This document shows, one piece after another, positions 42,524 through 51,973 of a stretch of 64,000 bases of DNA (positions are counted from its first letter, which is position 1; the number at the start of each line of letters is the position of its first letter). Made by a program: the position numbers and the translations under genes. The stretch comes from Paragemmobacter amnigenus (lineage in GTDB: Bacteria; Pseudomonadota; Alphaproteobacteria; Rhodobacterales; Rhodobacteraceae). A model generated the notes under the pieces. It did not search any database, was not told the DNA's origin, and worked only from the letters and a program-made list of their open reading frames with translations. Location: NCBI RefSeq assembly GCF_009908265.2, contig NZ_JAAATX020000005.1, positions 186,001 through 250,000 of the forward strand. Reading direction: 5' to 3'.

Positions 42524-43488
42524 TCCGCCAGCGCCGCATCCCGCGCCGCCAAGGCCTCGTCCGAGGACAGAAGCAGGGATGTTGCAGGCTGGATCAGCGT
42601 CTCGAAACCGGCAGGCAGGCCCGCCGCAGGCGTCACTGCCGGATACATCCAGTTCGTCGTCGGGATCACCGACTGGAAGGCATCCGTTCCGATGAAGGCA
42701 AGGAAGGCATCGGCCAGTTCCGGCTGGTCTGTCGCGGCCAGTTTGCCCGCGACTTCGACCTGCAGGTAATGCCCTTCGGCAAAGGCTGCCGCGGCCTTGC
42801 TGTCATCGCTTTCCGCGATCAGGTGATAGGCGGGCGAGGTGGTATAGGACAGGACCATGTCCGCCTCGCCCTCAAGAAACAGGCCATAGGCCTCGGACCA
42901 GCCGGGGGTGACGGTGACGACGTTATCGGCCAGCCCCTGCCAGATTTCACCTGCCCGCTCGCCATAGGCGGCCTTGACCCACATCAGAAGCCCCAGTCCG
43001 GGCGTCGAGGAACGCGGATCCTGAATGACGATCTTCACGTCCGATGCCGCCAGATCTTCGAAGGACGCGGGCGGCTGAGGCAGTTTCGCCTTGTCATGGA
43101 CAAAGGCGAACCAGCCCCAGTCATAGGGCAGGAAGGTCGCATCGTCATAGGCCACGGGAAGCGTATTCTTCCACGTCTGGCCATGCGGCGCGAAAAGGCC
43201 GGTCGCCGCCGCCGCCGCGGTCAGGTTGGTGTCCAGACCCAGAACGACATCCGCGTCCGAGGCCGCGCCTTCCATCTGGATGCGCGACAGCAGCGCCGCG
43301 CCATCGCCTGCGGCGACGAATTGCAGATCGCAGGCGCAGGTTGCCTCGAACGCCTTTTCCACCGCCGGGCCGGGGCCCCATTCGGCGGTGAAGCTGTCAT
43401 AGGTCAGGACGGTAAGCACGGGTTTGTCCTGCGCCACCGCAGCGGTGGCAACAGTGGCAAGGCCCAGCGCAAGGAACGAAGTCCGCAT
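42499..43488 (-). CDS. thiB: Thiamine-binding periplasmic protein
   Basis: This 329-residue binding protein has a signal peptide ending at AVAQDKP, with the mature start [20 protein letters not shown] typical of ThiB. Later motifs are [14 protein letters not shown] and [20 protein letters not shown] 43488 is set by GAGGAAG upstream and by the signal peptide. It is the first gene after the TPP riboswitch. Confidence 0.92.
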   Translation of the reverse strand: MRTSFLALGLATVATAAVAQDKPVLTVLTYDSFTAEWGPGPAVEKAFEATCACDLQFVAAGDGAALLSRIQMEGAASDADVVLGLDTNLTAAAAATGLFAPHGQTWKNTLPVAYDDATFLPYDWGWFAFVHDKAKLPQPPASFEDLAASDVKIVIQDPRSSTPGLGLLMWVKAAYGERAGEIWQGLADNVVTVTPGWSEAYGLFLEGEADMVLSYTTSPAYHLIAESDDSKAAAAFAEGHYLQVEVAGKLAATDQPELADAFLAFIGTDAFQSVIPTTNWMYPAVTPAAGLPAGFETLIQPATSLLLSSDEALAARDAALAEWQAALAR

Positions 43489-43540
43489 CTTTTCTTCCTC
43501 CATGTGCGACGGGTAGGTCGGGGATGGAGGTTCGAATTCC

Positions 43541-43630
43541 ATGCACCTTCCCTCCGCCGGTATGATCCGGTTCAGGTTCAACGGGTCCGCTTTCGCATCT
43601 CAGCCTGTCGCCAGGCACCCCGAGGTAGGG
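43541..43630 (-). ncRNA. TPP riboswitch (THI element)
   Basis: Read on the minus strand, the region begins with GGGGTGCCTGGC, then GGCTGAGA, ACCCGTTGAACCTGAACC, GGATCATACCGGCGGAGGGAA and ends near GGTGCATGG. These are the conserved blocks of the thiamine-pyrophosphate riboswitch in the right order. It ends about 55 bases before thiB and should shut off thiBPQ when TPP is plentiful. Confidence 0.95.
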
Positions 43631-43782
43631 CGGAAGATATGGGCTGGCGCGGCGGGCGCAAGGGGGAAAAGACCGCCCATACCTCTGACCGGACCGACCG
43701 CTCCGGTCGGACCCGCCGCAAAGCCCTTTGCGCGCTGCACGGGATTGCCCTATGGACGGTGCGGCAAAACCGGAGCGCACGC

Positions 43783-44883
43783 ATGTCCTTCAACACCTTC
43801 GGCCATATCTTCCGCGTCACGACATGGGGCGAAAGCCACGGCCCCGCGCTGGGCTGCACGGTCGACGGCGTGCCGCCGGGCGTGGCACTGGCCGAAACCG
43901 ACATCCAGCCGTGGATGGACAAGCGCAAGCCGGGCCAGAACAAGTTCACGACCCAGCGCAAGGAACCGGACGAGGTCCGCATCCTGTCGGGCGTGTTCGA
44001 AGGTGTGACCACCGGCACCCCGATCCAGCTGATGATCGAGAACACCGACCAGCGGTCCAAGGATTACGGCGACATCGCGCAGGCCTTCCGCCCCGGCCAT
44101 GCCGACATCACCTACCACCAGAAATACGGCATCCGCGACTATCGCGGTGGCGGCCGGTCCAGCGCGCGCGAGACCGCGGCGCGGGTGGCCGCAGGGGCCG
44201 TGGCGCGGGCTGTTCTGGCACGCATGGTTCCGGCGCTGCGGATCACGGGCTATATGGTCCAGATGGGCGTGAAGGGCATCGACCGCACGCGGATCGATCT
44301 GGCCGAGGTGGACCGCAACCCCTTCTGGTGCCCCGATCCGGTCGCCGCAGGCGAATGGGCGGCCTATCTGGACGACCTGCGCCTGTCCCACAACTCTGTC
44401 GGCGCCGTGATCGAAGTCGTGGCCGAGGGCGTCCCCGCGGGCCTTGGCGCGCCGCTTTACGGCAAGCTCGACAGCGACCTCGCCTCGGCCATGATGTCGA
44501 TCAACGCGGTCAAGGCGGTGGAAATCGGTGACGGCATGGCGGCGGCCGCGCTGACCGGGGTCGAGAATGCCGATGAAATCCGCATGGGTCCGGACGGCCC
44601 CGAATTCCTGTCCAACCACGCGGGGGGCATCCTTGGCGGCATCTCGACCGGCCAGCCCGTGGTCTGCCGCTTTGCGGTGAAACCCACCTCCTCCATCCTC
44701 ACCCCGCGCCAGACCATCAACACCCGCGGCGAGGAACTGGACCTCGTCACCAAGGGCCGCCACGACCCCTGCGTTGGCATCCGCGCCGTGCCGGTGGGCG
44801 AGGCGATGATGGCCTGCGTCCTGCTCGACCACCTGCTGCTCGACCGCGCCCAGACCGGCGGCGCGCGCGGGCGGATCGGCTAG
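43783..44883 (+). CDS. aroC: Chorismate synthase
   Basis: This 366-residue enzyme performs the last step of the shikimate pathway, from EPSP to chorismate, with reduced FMN. Strong motifs are [20 protein letters not shown] at the N-terminus, [19 protein letters not shown] near residue 125, and KPTSSI with [16 protein letters not shown] near the C-terminus. The frame is open far upstream, but the start is fixed by the N-terminal motif. It is divergent from the thi operon. Confidence 0.96.
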   Translation: MSFNTFGHIFRVTTWGESHGPALGCTVDGVPPGVALAETDIQPWMDKRKPGQNKFTTQRKEPDEVRILSGVFEGVTTGTPIQLMIENTDQRSKDYGDIAQAFRPGHADITYHQKYGIRDYRGGGRSSARETAARVAAGAVARAVLARMVPALRITGYMVQMGVKGIDRTRIDLAEVDRNPFWCPDPVAAGEWAAYLDDLRLSHNSVGAVIEVVAEGVPAGLGAPLYGKLDSDLASAMMSINAVKAVEIGDGMAAAALTGVENADEIRMGPDGPEFLSNHAGGILGGISTGQPVVCRFAVKPTSSILTPRQTINTRGEELDLVTKGRHDPCVGIRAVPVGEAMMACVLLDHLLLDRAQTGGARGRIG

Positions 44884-44905
44884 GCGACGCCATCGCGCGG
44901 CCTGA

Positions 44906-45784
44906 TCACTGCGGGCGGCGGCTGATCTGCACGGCAAGGATTCCGCCCGCCACGACCGCCGACCCGACAAGGTCCAGAAGACCCAGCCGCTCGCCCAGCA
45001 GGGCGGCGGCGATGGCCGTGCCGAAGGCGGGGTTCAGGAAGTGGAAGGTCGCGGCCCGCGTCGGCCCGATCCGCCGGACCAGCGCGAACCAGATCAGCGT
45101 CGCGGCCAGCCCCGGAATGGCGATCTGGTAGGCAAAGGCTGCGACCAGTTCCGGCGTCAGCGTCAGGCGCGGTGTTTCAAACGGCAGCGCGACCATCGCA
45201 AGCGCCACCGATCCGGCCAGCATCTGCAAGCCCACGACCATCAGCAGCCCCGCAACACCCCCCTGCGCCCCCGAGGCCGATCGCAGCGTCAGCGTGGCAA
45301 TGGCCAGCCCGAGCGCGCCCGCCACGCAGAGCAGGACGCCAAAGGGATCGGCGCCCCCGCCCAGCCTCGTGCCCATGATCAGCCCGACGCCCGCAAATCC
45401 CGCCGCCAGCCCCGCCAGCCCCAGCAGCGGCAACCGTTCGCCCCGCAGCGCCCATGACAGCGCCGCCACCATCAGCGGCATGGAAGCCGCGATGATCACG
45501 GCAAGCGACGCCTCGACCCATTGCATCGCGATGAAGTTCAGCCCCAGATAGGCCGCGTTCTGCAACAGGCCAAAGACCGCGACCGACCGCCATTGCGCCG
45601 GTGCCAGACGCGGCCGCGCACCCATCGCCCAAGCCGCAGCAACAGCCAGCAGCCCCGAAATCGCAAATCGCAGCGCCAGCGCATGGAGTGGCGCGGCATC
45701 CGCCACGATCACCCGCGCGGTGGCAAAGGCCGAGGACCACATCAGGGCGAAGATCAGCCCCATCCCGATTGCGCGCAGGTCCAT
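44906..45784 (-). CDS. EamA/DMT-family transporter
   Basis: This 292-residue membrane protein has ten hydrophobic helices in two EamA halves (first half FALMWSSAFATARVIV; second half FHFLNPAFGTAIAAALLGE). It is a drug/metabolite exporter or permease of unknown substrate. ATG 45784 follows GGAG, and the frame upstream lies in the HU terminator region. Confidence 0.85.
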   Translation of the reverse strand: MDLRAIGMGLIFALMWSSAFATARVIVADAAPLHALALRFAISGLLAVAAAWAMGARPRLAPAQWRSVAVFGLLQNAAYLGLNFIAMQWVEASLAVIIAASMPLMVAALSWALRGERLPLLGLAGLAAGFAGVGLIMGTRLGGGADPFGVLLCVAGALGLAIATLTLRSASGAQGGVAGLLMVVGLQMLAGSVALAMVALPFETPRLTLTPELVAAFAYQIAIPGLAATLIWFALVRRIGPTRAATFHFLNPAFGTAIAAALLGERLGLLDLVGSAVVAGGILAVQISRRPQ

Positions 45785-45799
45785 CGTCCGTCTCCAAGG

Positions 45800-45825
45800 A
45801 AAAGGCCGCCCGTTTCGGGGCGGCC
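45800..45825 (-). terminator. Terminator of the HU gene
   Basis: On the minus strand a perfect 8-bp stem (GGCCGCCC/GGGCGGCC, 45804-45825) with a 6-base loop is followed by TTTT. It lies 28 bases after the HU stop and overlaps the leader of the EamA gene. Confidence 0.75.
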
Positions 45826-45853
45826 CGTCCATCCGGCCAGACTGGCCGATCCA

Positions 45854-46141
45854 TCAGGCGTTGACGCTGTCCTTCAGCGCCTTCGCGATCGAGAACTTCA
45901 CCTGCTTGTCGGCCGGCTTCGTCACGGTCTCGCCCGTCGCCGGGTTACGCACCTGACGCTCCGGACGCGCGCGGCAGACAACCTTGCCCAGCCCCGGCAG
46001 AGTGACCGCGCCACCCGAGGCGACTTCACGCGCAACGACGGCGGCGATGGCGTCCAGCGCCGCGCCGGCGGTCTTCTTGTCCGAACCCATCTGTTCGGCA
46101 AGAGCAGCCACGAGTTGGGTCTTGGTCATCGGTTTCGACAT
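45854..46141 (-). CDS. HU-family DNA-binding protein
   Basis: This 95-residue nucleoid protein begins MSKPMTKTQLVAALAEQM and has the dimer/DNA-arm features GGAVTLPGLGKVVCRARPER and RNPATGETVTKPA. Its length is as usual for HU/IHF-like proteins. ATG 46141 is preferred; the longer frame upstream has no homology-like character. It is a single gene with its own terminator. Confidence 0.9.
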   Translation of the reverse strand: MSKPMTKTQLVAALAEQMGSDKKTAGAALDAIAAVVAREVASGGAVTLPGLGKVVCRARPERQVRNPATGETVTKPADKQVKFSIAKALKDSVNA

Positions 46142-46291
46142 GTCATGTTCCTTCGTTTGCGGGTCCCGTTCAGGTGCGGGACTGTCCCTGTCCATGAAGC
46201 GACTTGTGTGGCTAAAGTCTGTTTCGACGAACAAATCAAGCCTATTCTGACGAATTGGCCGCGTTTGGCCCTGCTTGTCTTGCGGAAAGTG

Positions 46292-47770
46292 TCAGAGAAA
46301 GGCCGTTTCGTCGAAACTCCGCAGTTTCCGGCTGTGGATGCGCTCGACGGGCATCTCCCTCAGCCGTTCCATCGCCCGGACGCCGATCTGGAGATGCCGC
46401 GCGACCTGCGTCTTGTAGAACTCGGACGCCATGCCCGGAAGTTTCAACTCTCCATGCAGCGGCTTGTCCGATACGCACAGAAGCGTTCCGTAGGGCACGC
46501 GGAAGCGGAAGCCGTTGGCCGCGATCGTGGCGCTTTCCATGTCCAGCGCGATGGCCCGCGACTGCGACAGGCGCTGCACCGGACCGGACTGGTCCCGCAG
46601 TTCCCAGTTGCGGTTGTCGATCGTGGCGACGGTCCCCGTCCGCATGATCCGCTTCAGCTCATAGCCTTCAAGCTGCGTCACCTCCTCCACCGCATCCTCC
46701 AGCGCGATCTGGATTTCCGCCAGCGCGGGGATGGGCACCCAGATCGGCAGATCGTCGTCAAGGACGTGGTCCTCGCGCAGATAGGCGTGGGCCAGAACGA
46801 AATCGCCCAGAGACTGCGAATTCCGCAGGCCCGCGCAATGGCCCACCATCAGCCACGCATGGGGCCGCAGCACGGCGATATGGTCTGTCGCCGTCTTGGC
46901 ATTGGATGGCCCGACCCCGATGTTGACCAGCGTGATCCCCTGCCCGTCGGCCCGCTTGAGATGATAGGTCGGCATCTGCGGCATCTTCACCGGCGCGGCC
47001 AGCACGCCATCCGCCGTCGTCAGCGTCTGGTTTCCGGGCCCCACGAATTCCACATAGCCCGAGGCGGGATCGGCCAGAACCTGCCGCGCATAGCCTTCGA
47101 ATTCGTCGACATAGAACTGGTAGTTGGTGAACAGGACATGGTTCTGGAAATGCGCCGCATCCGTCGCGGTGTAATGCATCAGGCGCGCCAGCGAATAATC
47201 CACCCGCTGCGCGGTAAAGGGCGCCAGCGGGCGCGAGCCGTCGGGATGCACCTGCCGCGTCCCGTTGACGATGTCGTCATTCGTGGTCGCAAGGTCCGGC
47301 ACGTCGAATACGTCGCGCAGCGAGAATTCCAGAACGCCCTCTTGCGGCACGGATACCTTGGGATTGCCCGCCACGGCGAAATGCACCGGAATCGGCGTAT
47401 CGGACGACCCGATGACGACGGGTTGCCCGTGATGGCGCACCAGAAGCTCGATCTGTTGCGTCAGGTAGTTGCGGAACAGGTCAGGCCGCGTGACGGTTGT
47501 CGAATAGGTGCCGGGCCCCGCCACATGCCCGAAGGACAGGCGCGAATCCGTCTTGACGTGGCTGGTCGTCGTCAGCCGGATTTCCGGATAGAAGGCGCGG
47601 ATGCGGGCCTGCGGTTTCTGCCCTGTCACGGCCTTTGTGAAATGTTCCGACAGATACCCCGTCGCCGCGAAATACAGCTCCTCCAGCCGTGCCACGGCAA
47701 GGGCGGCGTCGGTGAAGGCTTCGGGGGCGGCGCGGTCCGGCGTCAGAAGGGGAAGGGCGTCGTCGTTCAT
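46292..47770 (-). CDS. amn: AMP nucleosidase
   Basis: This 492-residue enzyme splits AMP into adenine and ribose-5-phosphate. It shows the family's N-terminal region (RIRAFYPEIRLTTTSHVKTD), FTNYQFYVDEF, and the nucleoside-phosphorylase-like C-terminal domain with LVNIGVGPSNAKTATDH, MVGHCAGLRNSQSLGDFVLA and ALDMESATIAANGFRFRVP. ATG 47770 is chosen over 47812 because conserved-looking sequence begins after it. Monocistronic as far as can be seen. Confidence 0.93.
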   Translation of the reverse strand: MNDDALPLLTPDRAAPEAFTDAALAVARLEELYFAATGYLSEHFTKAVTGQKPQARIRAFYPEIRLTTTSHVKTDSRLSFGHVAGPGTYSTTVTRPDLFRNYLTQQIELLVRHHGQPVVIGSSDTPIPVHFAVAGNPKVSVPQEGVLEFSLRDVFDVPDLATTNDDIVNGTRQVHPDGSRPLAPFTAQRVDYSLARLMHYTATDAAHFQNHVLFTNYQFYVDEFEGYARQVLADPASGYVEFVGPGNQTLTTADGVLAAPVKMPQMPTYHLKRADGQGITLVNIGVGPSNAKTATDHIAVLRPHAWLMVGHCAGLRNSQSLGDFVLAHAYLREDHVLDDDLPIWVPIPALAEIQIALEDAVEEVTQLEGYELKRIMRTGTVATIDNRNWELRDQSGPVQRLSQSRAIALDMESATIAANGFRFRVPYGTLLCVSDKPLHGELKLPGMASEFYKTQVARHLQIGVRAMERLREMPVERIHSRKLRSFDETAFL

Positions 47771-47903
47771 CGTTCTTCTTGTTCTTTCAATGCCTGCGAT
47801 TTGATCAGCCATCTAATCCGAAACAAGGGGGCCACCGCAAGCAAAGGCTTCATGACACGCCTCGGCCCTTGCGGGCGGATGGCGGGCGCGGAATAGTCGC
47901 GCC

Positions 47904-48743
47904 ATGAAAACGCTTCTCTCCATCGGACATGGCTATTCCGCACAGGCACTTGCCCGCAGGCTGCTGCCTGCGGGGTGGACTGTCATCGGCACCACACGCA
48001 ACACGCAAACGGCGCAGGCCCTGCACGAGGCGGGGGTGGAGCCGCTGCTCCTGCCCGCGCCGCTGGCACCGGCCCTGTCGCGGGCGACCCATGTGCTGAC
48101 ATCGGTCGCGCCGGATGCGACGGGTGATCCGATCCTGCGCGACCATGCGGATGAACTGCGCCGCGCCGCGCCGGAATGGGCGGGCTATCTGTCCACGACC
48201 GCCGTCTATGGCGACCACGCCGGCGGCTGGGTGGACGAGGATACACCGCCCGATCCTGCCACCGCCCGCGGCAAGGCGCGCGCGGCGGCCGAGGCGGACT
48301 GGTCCGCGCTGGGCCTGCCGCTGCATATCTTCCGGCTGGCGGGCATCTACGGGCCGGGTCGCGGCCCGTTCGAGAAAGTCCGCGACGGCACCGCGCGGCG
48401 GATCATCAAGGCGGGGCAGGTGTTCAGCCGTATCCATGTCGACGATATCGCCCGCGTGGTCGAGGCGTCGATGCTCCATCCCCGTCCCGGAGCCATCTAC
48501 AATGTCTGCGACGACGACCCCGCCCCGCCCGAGGATGTCATCGGGCATGCCGCGGAACTTCTGGGCCTGCCGCTGCCGCCCGCCATTCCCTATGAACAGG
48601 CCGATCTGACGCCGATGGCGCGCAGCTTCTATGCCGAGTCCAAGCGCGTGCGGAACGACCGGATCAAGGCAGAGCTGGGCGTGCGCCTGCTTTATCCCAC
48701 CTATCGCGAGGGGCTTGCCGCCCTGCTGGCCCAGGGTGGATAG
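47904..48743 (+). CDS. NAD-dependent epimerase/dehydratase-like (SDR) protein
   Basis: This 279-residue extended SDR-type protein has a short N-terminal nucleotide-binding motif (LLSIGHGYSAQALARRL), STTAVYGDHAGGWVDE carrying the active-site-like Tyr, and IFRLAGIYGPGRGPFE. It resembles YeeZ-type proteins of unknown reaction. It is followed after 2 bases by a very strong hairpin. Confidence 0.78.
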   Translation: MKTLLSIGHGYSAQALARRLLPAGWTVIGTTRNTQTAQALHEAGVEPLLLPAPLAPALSRATHVLTSVAPDATGDPILRDHADELRRAAPEWAGYLSTTAVYGDHAGGWVDEDTPPDPATARGKARAAAEADWSALGLPLHIFRLAGIYGPGRGPFEKVRDGTARRIIKAGQVFSRIHVDDIARVVEASMLHPRPGAIYNVCDDDPAPPEDVIGHAAELLGLPLPPAIPYEQADLTPMARSFYAESKRVRNDRIKAELGVRLLYPTYREGLAALLAQGG

Positions 48744-48745
48744 CG

Positions 48746-48785
48746 CAGGTTTTTCACGCCCCTGTGAGCGGGCGTGAAAAACCTG
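48746..48785. promoter_or_regulatory. 16-bp perfect hairpin after SDR gene
   Basis: CAGGTTTTTCACGCCC pairs perfectly with GGGCGTGAAAAACCTG around an 8-base loop, and flanking GCG/CGC could extend it after a small bulge. It begins 3 bases after the SDR stop codon. There is no T-run right after the stem, so it is either a factor-assisted terminator or a transcript-end stabiliser. Confidence 0.55.
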
Positions 48786-48961
48786 TGCGCGAGATACTTG
48801 AATAGACCAGACCGCTTCCCATCTTTCCCCAGCGGGCCGGGCCCCTCTGACGCGTCATCGCGCCATGTCGGACCGCATCGAGTGCGCCTCGATGTCATGC
48901 CCGGACTCCTGATCGGCTGACCTCCCGGCGTGTTGATGTGCAACCGGAAGGATCGACGGGG

Positions 48962-49954
48962 ATGGAATTCCTTTTTCTGCTGTTTCTGGGCAAGCCGATG
49001 TGGATGTGGCTGCTCTTCATAACTCTGGTCATCGCGCTTCTGGCGTTCGACCTTGGCGTTCTGCACAAGGACGGCAACCACGAGATCGGCGTCGCCGAAA
49101 GCCTGAAGCTGTCGGGCATGTATATCGCGCTTGGCCTTTCCTTTGCGGGCTTCGTCTACTGGCAGATGGGGTGGGAGCCGACGGCGCATTACCTTACCGC
49201 CTTCGTGGTAGAAAAGACGCTTGCGATGGACAACGTCTTTGTCATCGCGCTGATCTTCACATTCTTTGCTGTGCCGCGCGCCTATCAGCACCGCGTGCTG
49301 TTCTGGGGTATTCTGGGCGTGATCGTGCTGCGGGGGATCATGATCGGGCTGGGGGCGACGATCGTCGCGTCCTATAGCTGGGTTCTGTACATCTTTGCGG
49401 TCTTCCTGATCTTCACCGGCATCAAGATGCTGTTCGTGGCCGACAAGGAGCACAACATCGCGGACAATCCGCTGTTGAAGTTCATCAAGCGCCGCTTTCG
49501 CGTCACGGACGAACTGCACGGCAACAGCTTCTTCGTGCAGAAGGCCGATGCCCACGGCAGGATGGTGCGCTATGCCACCCCCCTCTTCATCGCGCTGATC
49601 CTGATCGAGATTGCGGACCTTGTCTTCGCGGTCGACTCGGTTCCCGCCGTGTTCACCATCACGACGGACCCCTATATCGTCTACACGTCGAACATCTTTG
49701 CGATCCTCGGTCTGCGCGCGCTCTACTTCGCGCTTGCCGCGATCCTGCACCGCTTTGCCTATCTGAAGTATGCACTGTCGCTGCTGCTGGTCTTCATCGG
49801 GTCCAAGATCTTCATCGCCGACATCATGGGCTGGGAGAAGTTCCCGCCGAGCTGGTCGCTGGGCATCACCTTTGCGATCCTCGGGGCGGGGGTGTTCTTC
49901 TCGCTGTGGAAGACCAGAGGCGAAAAGGACCCCGCCGTGAAGCCCGCCGAATAG
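48962..49954 (+). CDS. TerC/Alx-family membrane transporter
   Basis: This 330-residue integral membrane protein has about nine hydrophobic segments and the conserved acidic motifs VEKTLAMDNVFVIALIF and EIADLVFAVDSVPAVF. The family includes manganese exporters (Alx/MntP-like function) and tellurite-resistance proteins. ATG 48962 starts the conserved MEFLFLLFLGKP; AAGGA lies upstream. The 180-base leader after the hairpin was checked by eye for a yybP-ykoY manganese riboswitch without a convincing match. Confidence 0.88.
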   Translation: MEFLFLLFLGKPMWMWLLFITLVIALLAFDLGVLHKDGNHEIGVAESLKLSGMYIALGLSFAGFVYWQMGWEPTAHYLTAFVVEKTLAMDNVFVIALIFTFFAVPRAYQHRVLFWGILGVIVLRGIMIGLGATIVASYSWVLYIFAVFLIFTGIKMLFVADKEHNIADNPLLKFIKRRFRVTDELHGNSFFVQKADAHGRMVRYATPLFIALILIEIADLVFAVDSVPAVFTITTDPYIVYTSNIFAILGLRALYFALAAILHRFAYLKYALSLLLVFIGSKIFIADIMGWEKFPPSWSLGITFAILGAGVFFSLWKTRGEKDPAVKPAE

Positions 49955-49982
49955 GCGAAGCGCAACGCAACGCAGAGAAAAG

Positions 49983-50016
49983 CGTCCGGCCCCCGTGGCC
50001 GGACGTTGCCTTTTTT
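49983..50016 (+). terminator. Terminator of the TerC-family gene
   Basis: A 9-bp stem (CGTCCGGCC/GGCCGGACG) with a 5-base loop is followed within five bases by TTTTTT. It lies 28 bases after the stop codon. Confidence 0.85.
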
Positions 50017-50064
50017 CGCGGACTGTTCGAAATCGCTGGCAGGAAACACACTAGCGAGTGAACG

Positions 50065-50841
50065 ATGTCCCTGCGCGATACCATTGCCGTCTGGCTTGAC
50101 TCTCCCAAATTCAACAACTTCATCCTCGGCGTGATCCTATTCAACGCCGTGCTGATGGGGATGGAAACCTCTCCGGCCATCATGGCCTCGATCGGCGGGG
50201 CGATCCATTTCCTGGATACCCTCTGTCTTGCGATCTTCGTGGTCGAGCTTCTGGCGAAGCTGTCCACACAAGGACTGCGCTTCTTTCGCTCCGGTTGGAA
50301 CATCTTTGACGCCATCATCATCGGCATCGCGCTGCTTCCCGACTCCAAGGGGCTTTCGGTGCTCCGGGGCCTGCGGGTGTTGCGGGTTCTGCGCGTCGTC
50401 TCCATCGCGCCCAGCCTGCGCCGCGTGGTCGAGGGCCTGCTCAAGGCGCTGCCCGGCATGGCGTCGGTCTTTCTGCTCATGGGTATCCTGTTCTACATCG
50501 CCGCCGTCATGGCGACCCAGCTTTACGGGCAGCAATTCCCCGACCGCTTCGGCGATCTGGCAGGATCGGCCCTGACGCTGTTTCAGGTGATGACGATGGA
50601 AGGCTGGGCCGATGGCGTGGTGCGTCCGGTGATGGAAATCCACCCCTATGCGTGGCTTTTCTTCATCCCCTTCATCTTCGCCACCAGCTTTGCCGTGATG
50701 AACCTTCTGGTCGGTCTGATCGTGAACTCGATGCAAGAGGTCGCCGAGGCAGACATGAAGAAGTTCGAGGTCGACCAGCACGACCAGTTGCTTGCCCGTC
50801 TGGACGCGCTGGAAGCCAAGATCGACCGTCTGGCAAAATAG
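50065..50841 (+). CDS. Single-domain voltage-gated cation channel, predicted calcium-type filter
   Basis: This 258-residue protein has the six-helix layout of bacterial NaChBac-type channels. The S4 voltage sensor has arginines every third residue (R101, R104, R107, R110 in VLRGLRVLRVLRVV). The pore ends with S6 FATSFAVMNLLVGLIVNSM, and a C-terminal coiled-coil tail follows (about 226-258). The selectivity filter is TMEGWAD (residues 177-183) instead of TLESWxx in sodium channels. From memory, the native prokaryotic Ca2+ channel CavMr has TLEGWVD, with the Gly as the calcium determinant. Calcium selectivity is therefore predicted. It is an isolated gene between a terminator and a convergent hydrolase. 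Confidence 0.88.
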   Translation: MSLRDTIAVWLDSPKFNNFILGVILFNAVLMGMETSPAIMASIGGAIHFLDTLCLAIFVVELLAKLSTQGLRFFRSGWNIFDAIIIGIALLPDSKGLSVLRGLRVLRVLRVVSIAPSLRRVVEGLLKALPGMASVFLLMGILFYIAAVMATQLYGQQFPDRFGDLAGSALTLFQVMTMEGWADGVVRPVMEIHPYAWLFFIPFIFATSFAVMNLLVGLIVNSMQEVAEADMKKFEVDQHDQLLARLDALEAKIDRLAK

Positions 50842-50848
50842 GGGCGGA

Positions 50849-51913
50849 TCACTCCGCCACGGCTTCGTCGATCCGGAAGGCGAGGGCATCCAGTGAGATG
50901 CTCTCGCCATTCGCCAGCAGGATCACGCTGACCCCCGATGTCAGGTTCCGCAGGTAATAGGTCGATGTTCCGGTCCAGCTGCCAGAGTGGAAGGCGTAAT
51001 CCCCCTCTCCGAAACTCTGCACCTCCCAGCCAAAGCCGTATCCTGCGCCGTCATCGTCGATCGGTGTGCCGTCATCCAGCGTGCCGTTGCGGAAGAGCGG
51101 GCGCATTTCGGGCAGCATCCCCACCTCGTCCAGCCATGCCTCGTAAAGCGCAAGGTCGGCCAAGGTGGAAAAGACGTTGCCGTCCCCTTCCGAGATGTTG
51201 GGATCGCTGACCTCTTCGAAATCGCCATCCGTTCCGTCATATCCCGTGACCCGCGCCGCCTCGTCGACAGGGGTGACGAGCGATGTCATCTCCATCCCCA
51301 GTGGACCCCAGATTCGTTCTTCCAGCACATCCCCCAGCGAGTCCTTGCCCCCGGCCTCGGCCACAAGGCTGCCCAGAGCAAGATAGCCGCTGTTGGAATA
51401 GGAAAACTCGGTCCCCGGCGCGGCGTCGCGCTCTTGCGCGGCAAGCCAGTCGACCACCTCGTCGTTGGGGGTCATGGCACCATAGTCGTCATAGCCGGAA
51501 AGATAGTCCGTCAGGCCGGAAACGTGCTGGACCAGATCCAGCACGATCAAGGGTCGATCCGCCTCTAGATCCTCTGCAAAGGCGGGCAAGATCGTGCCGA
51601 TTTCGGTTTCGGCGGCATAAAGCCCGTCATTCATCTGCAAGATCGCGGCGACCGCCGTCATCTGCTTGGACACCGAGGCAAGGTCGAAGATCGATCCGGG
51701 CGTGACGGGCGTTTCTTCGGCAAGATCGGCGAAGCCATAGCCCGCCATGTGGATCACCTCGCCCTCGCGCGTCACTAGAACCGCCAGTCCGGGCGTTTCG
51801 GTGCCGACGACCGCTTCCGCCTCTTCATCCACGACCGGAAGTCGGGGTTCGGCCAGCGCGGCGCCAGGCAGGGCAGCGACAAGCAGGAACGGCAAGGCAA
51901 AGTTGGACAACAT
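50849..51913 (-). CDS. Secreted serine hydrolase of the beta-lactamase/class C family
   Basis: This 354-residue protein has a signal peptide (LLVAALPGAALAEPR). The active site motif SxxK is in DLASVSKQMTAV, the second motif Y-S-N in EFSYSNSGYLALG, and a C-terminal HSG in YAFHSGSWTG. The fold covers esterases, D-aminopeptidases and class C-like proteins; genuine beta-lactamase activity is not implied. It is convergent with the channel gene, with 7 bases between stops. Confidence 0.85.
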   Translation of the reverse strand: MLSNFALPFLLVAALPGAALAEPRLPVVDEEAEAVVGTETPGLAVLVTREGEVIHMAGYGFADLAEETPVTPGSIFDLASVSKQMTAVAAILQMNDGLYAAETEIGTILPAFAEDLEADRPLIVLDLVQHVSGLTDYLSGYDDYGAMTPNDEVVDWLAAQERDAAPGTEFSYSNSGYLALGSLVAEAGGKDSLGDVLEERIWGPLGMEMTSLVTPVDEAARVTGYDGTDGDFEEVSDPNISEGDGNVFSTLADLALYEAWLDEVGMLPEMRPLFRNGTLDDGTPIDDDGAGYGFGWEVQSFGEGDYAFHSGSWTGTSTYYLRNLTSGVSVILLANGESISLDALAFRIDEAVAE

Positions 51914-51973
51914 GGCACCCCTTGATGTTACAGGGTGCAGGATACACGCCTTTCCGGCGGGTGAAAGTCCGGA

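Noticed and set aside
45521-47896. Plus-strand open frame of 791 codons
   Set aside because: It lies opposite the HU and AMP nucleosidase genes; no motif is visible and the composition is that of a shadow.
48786-48961. Manganese (yybP-ykoY) riboswitch before the TerC-family gene
   Set aside because: The family often carries one, but I could not find its conserved core by eye. A covariance-model search would settle it.
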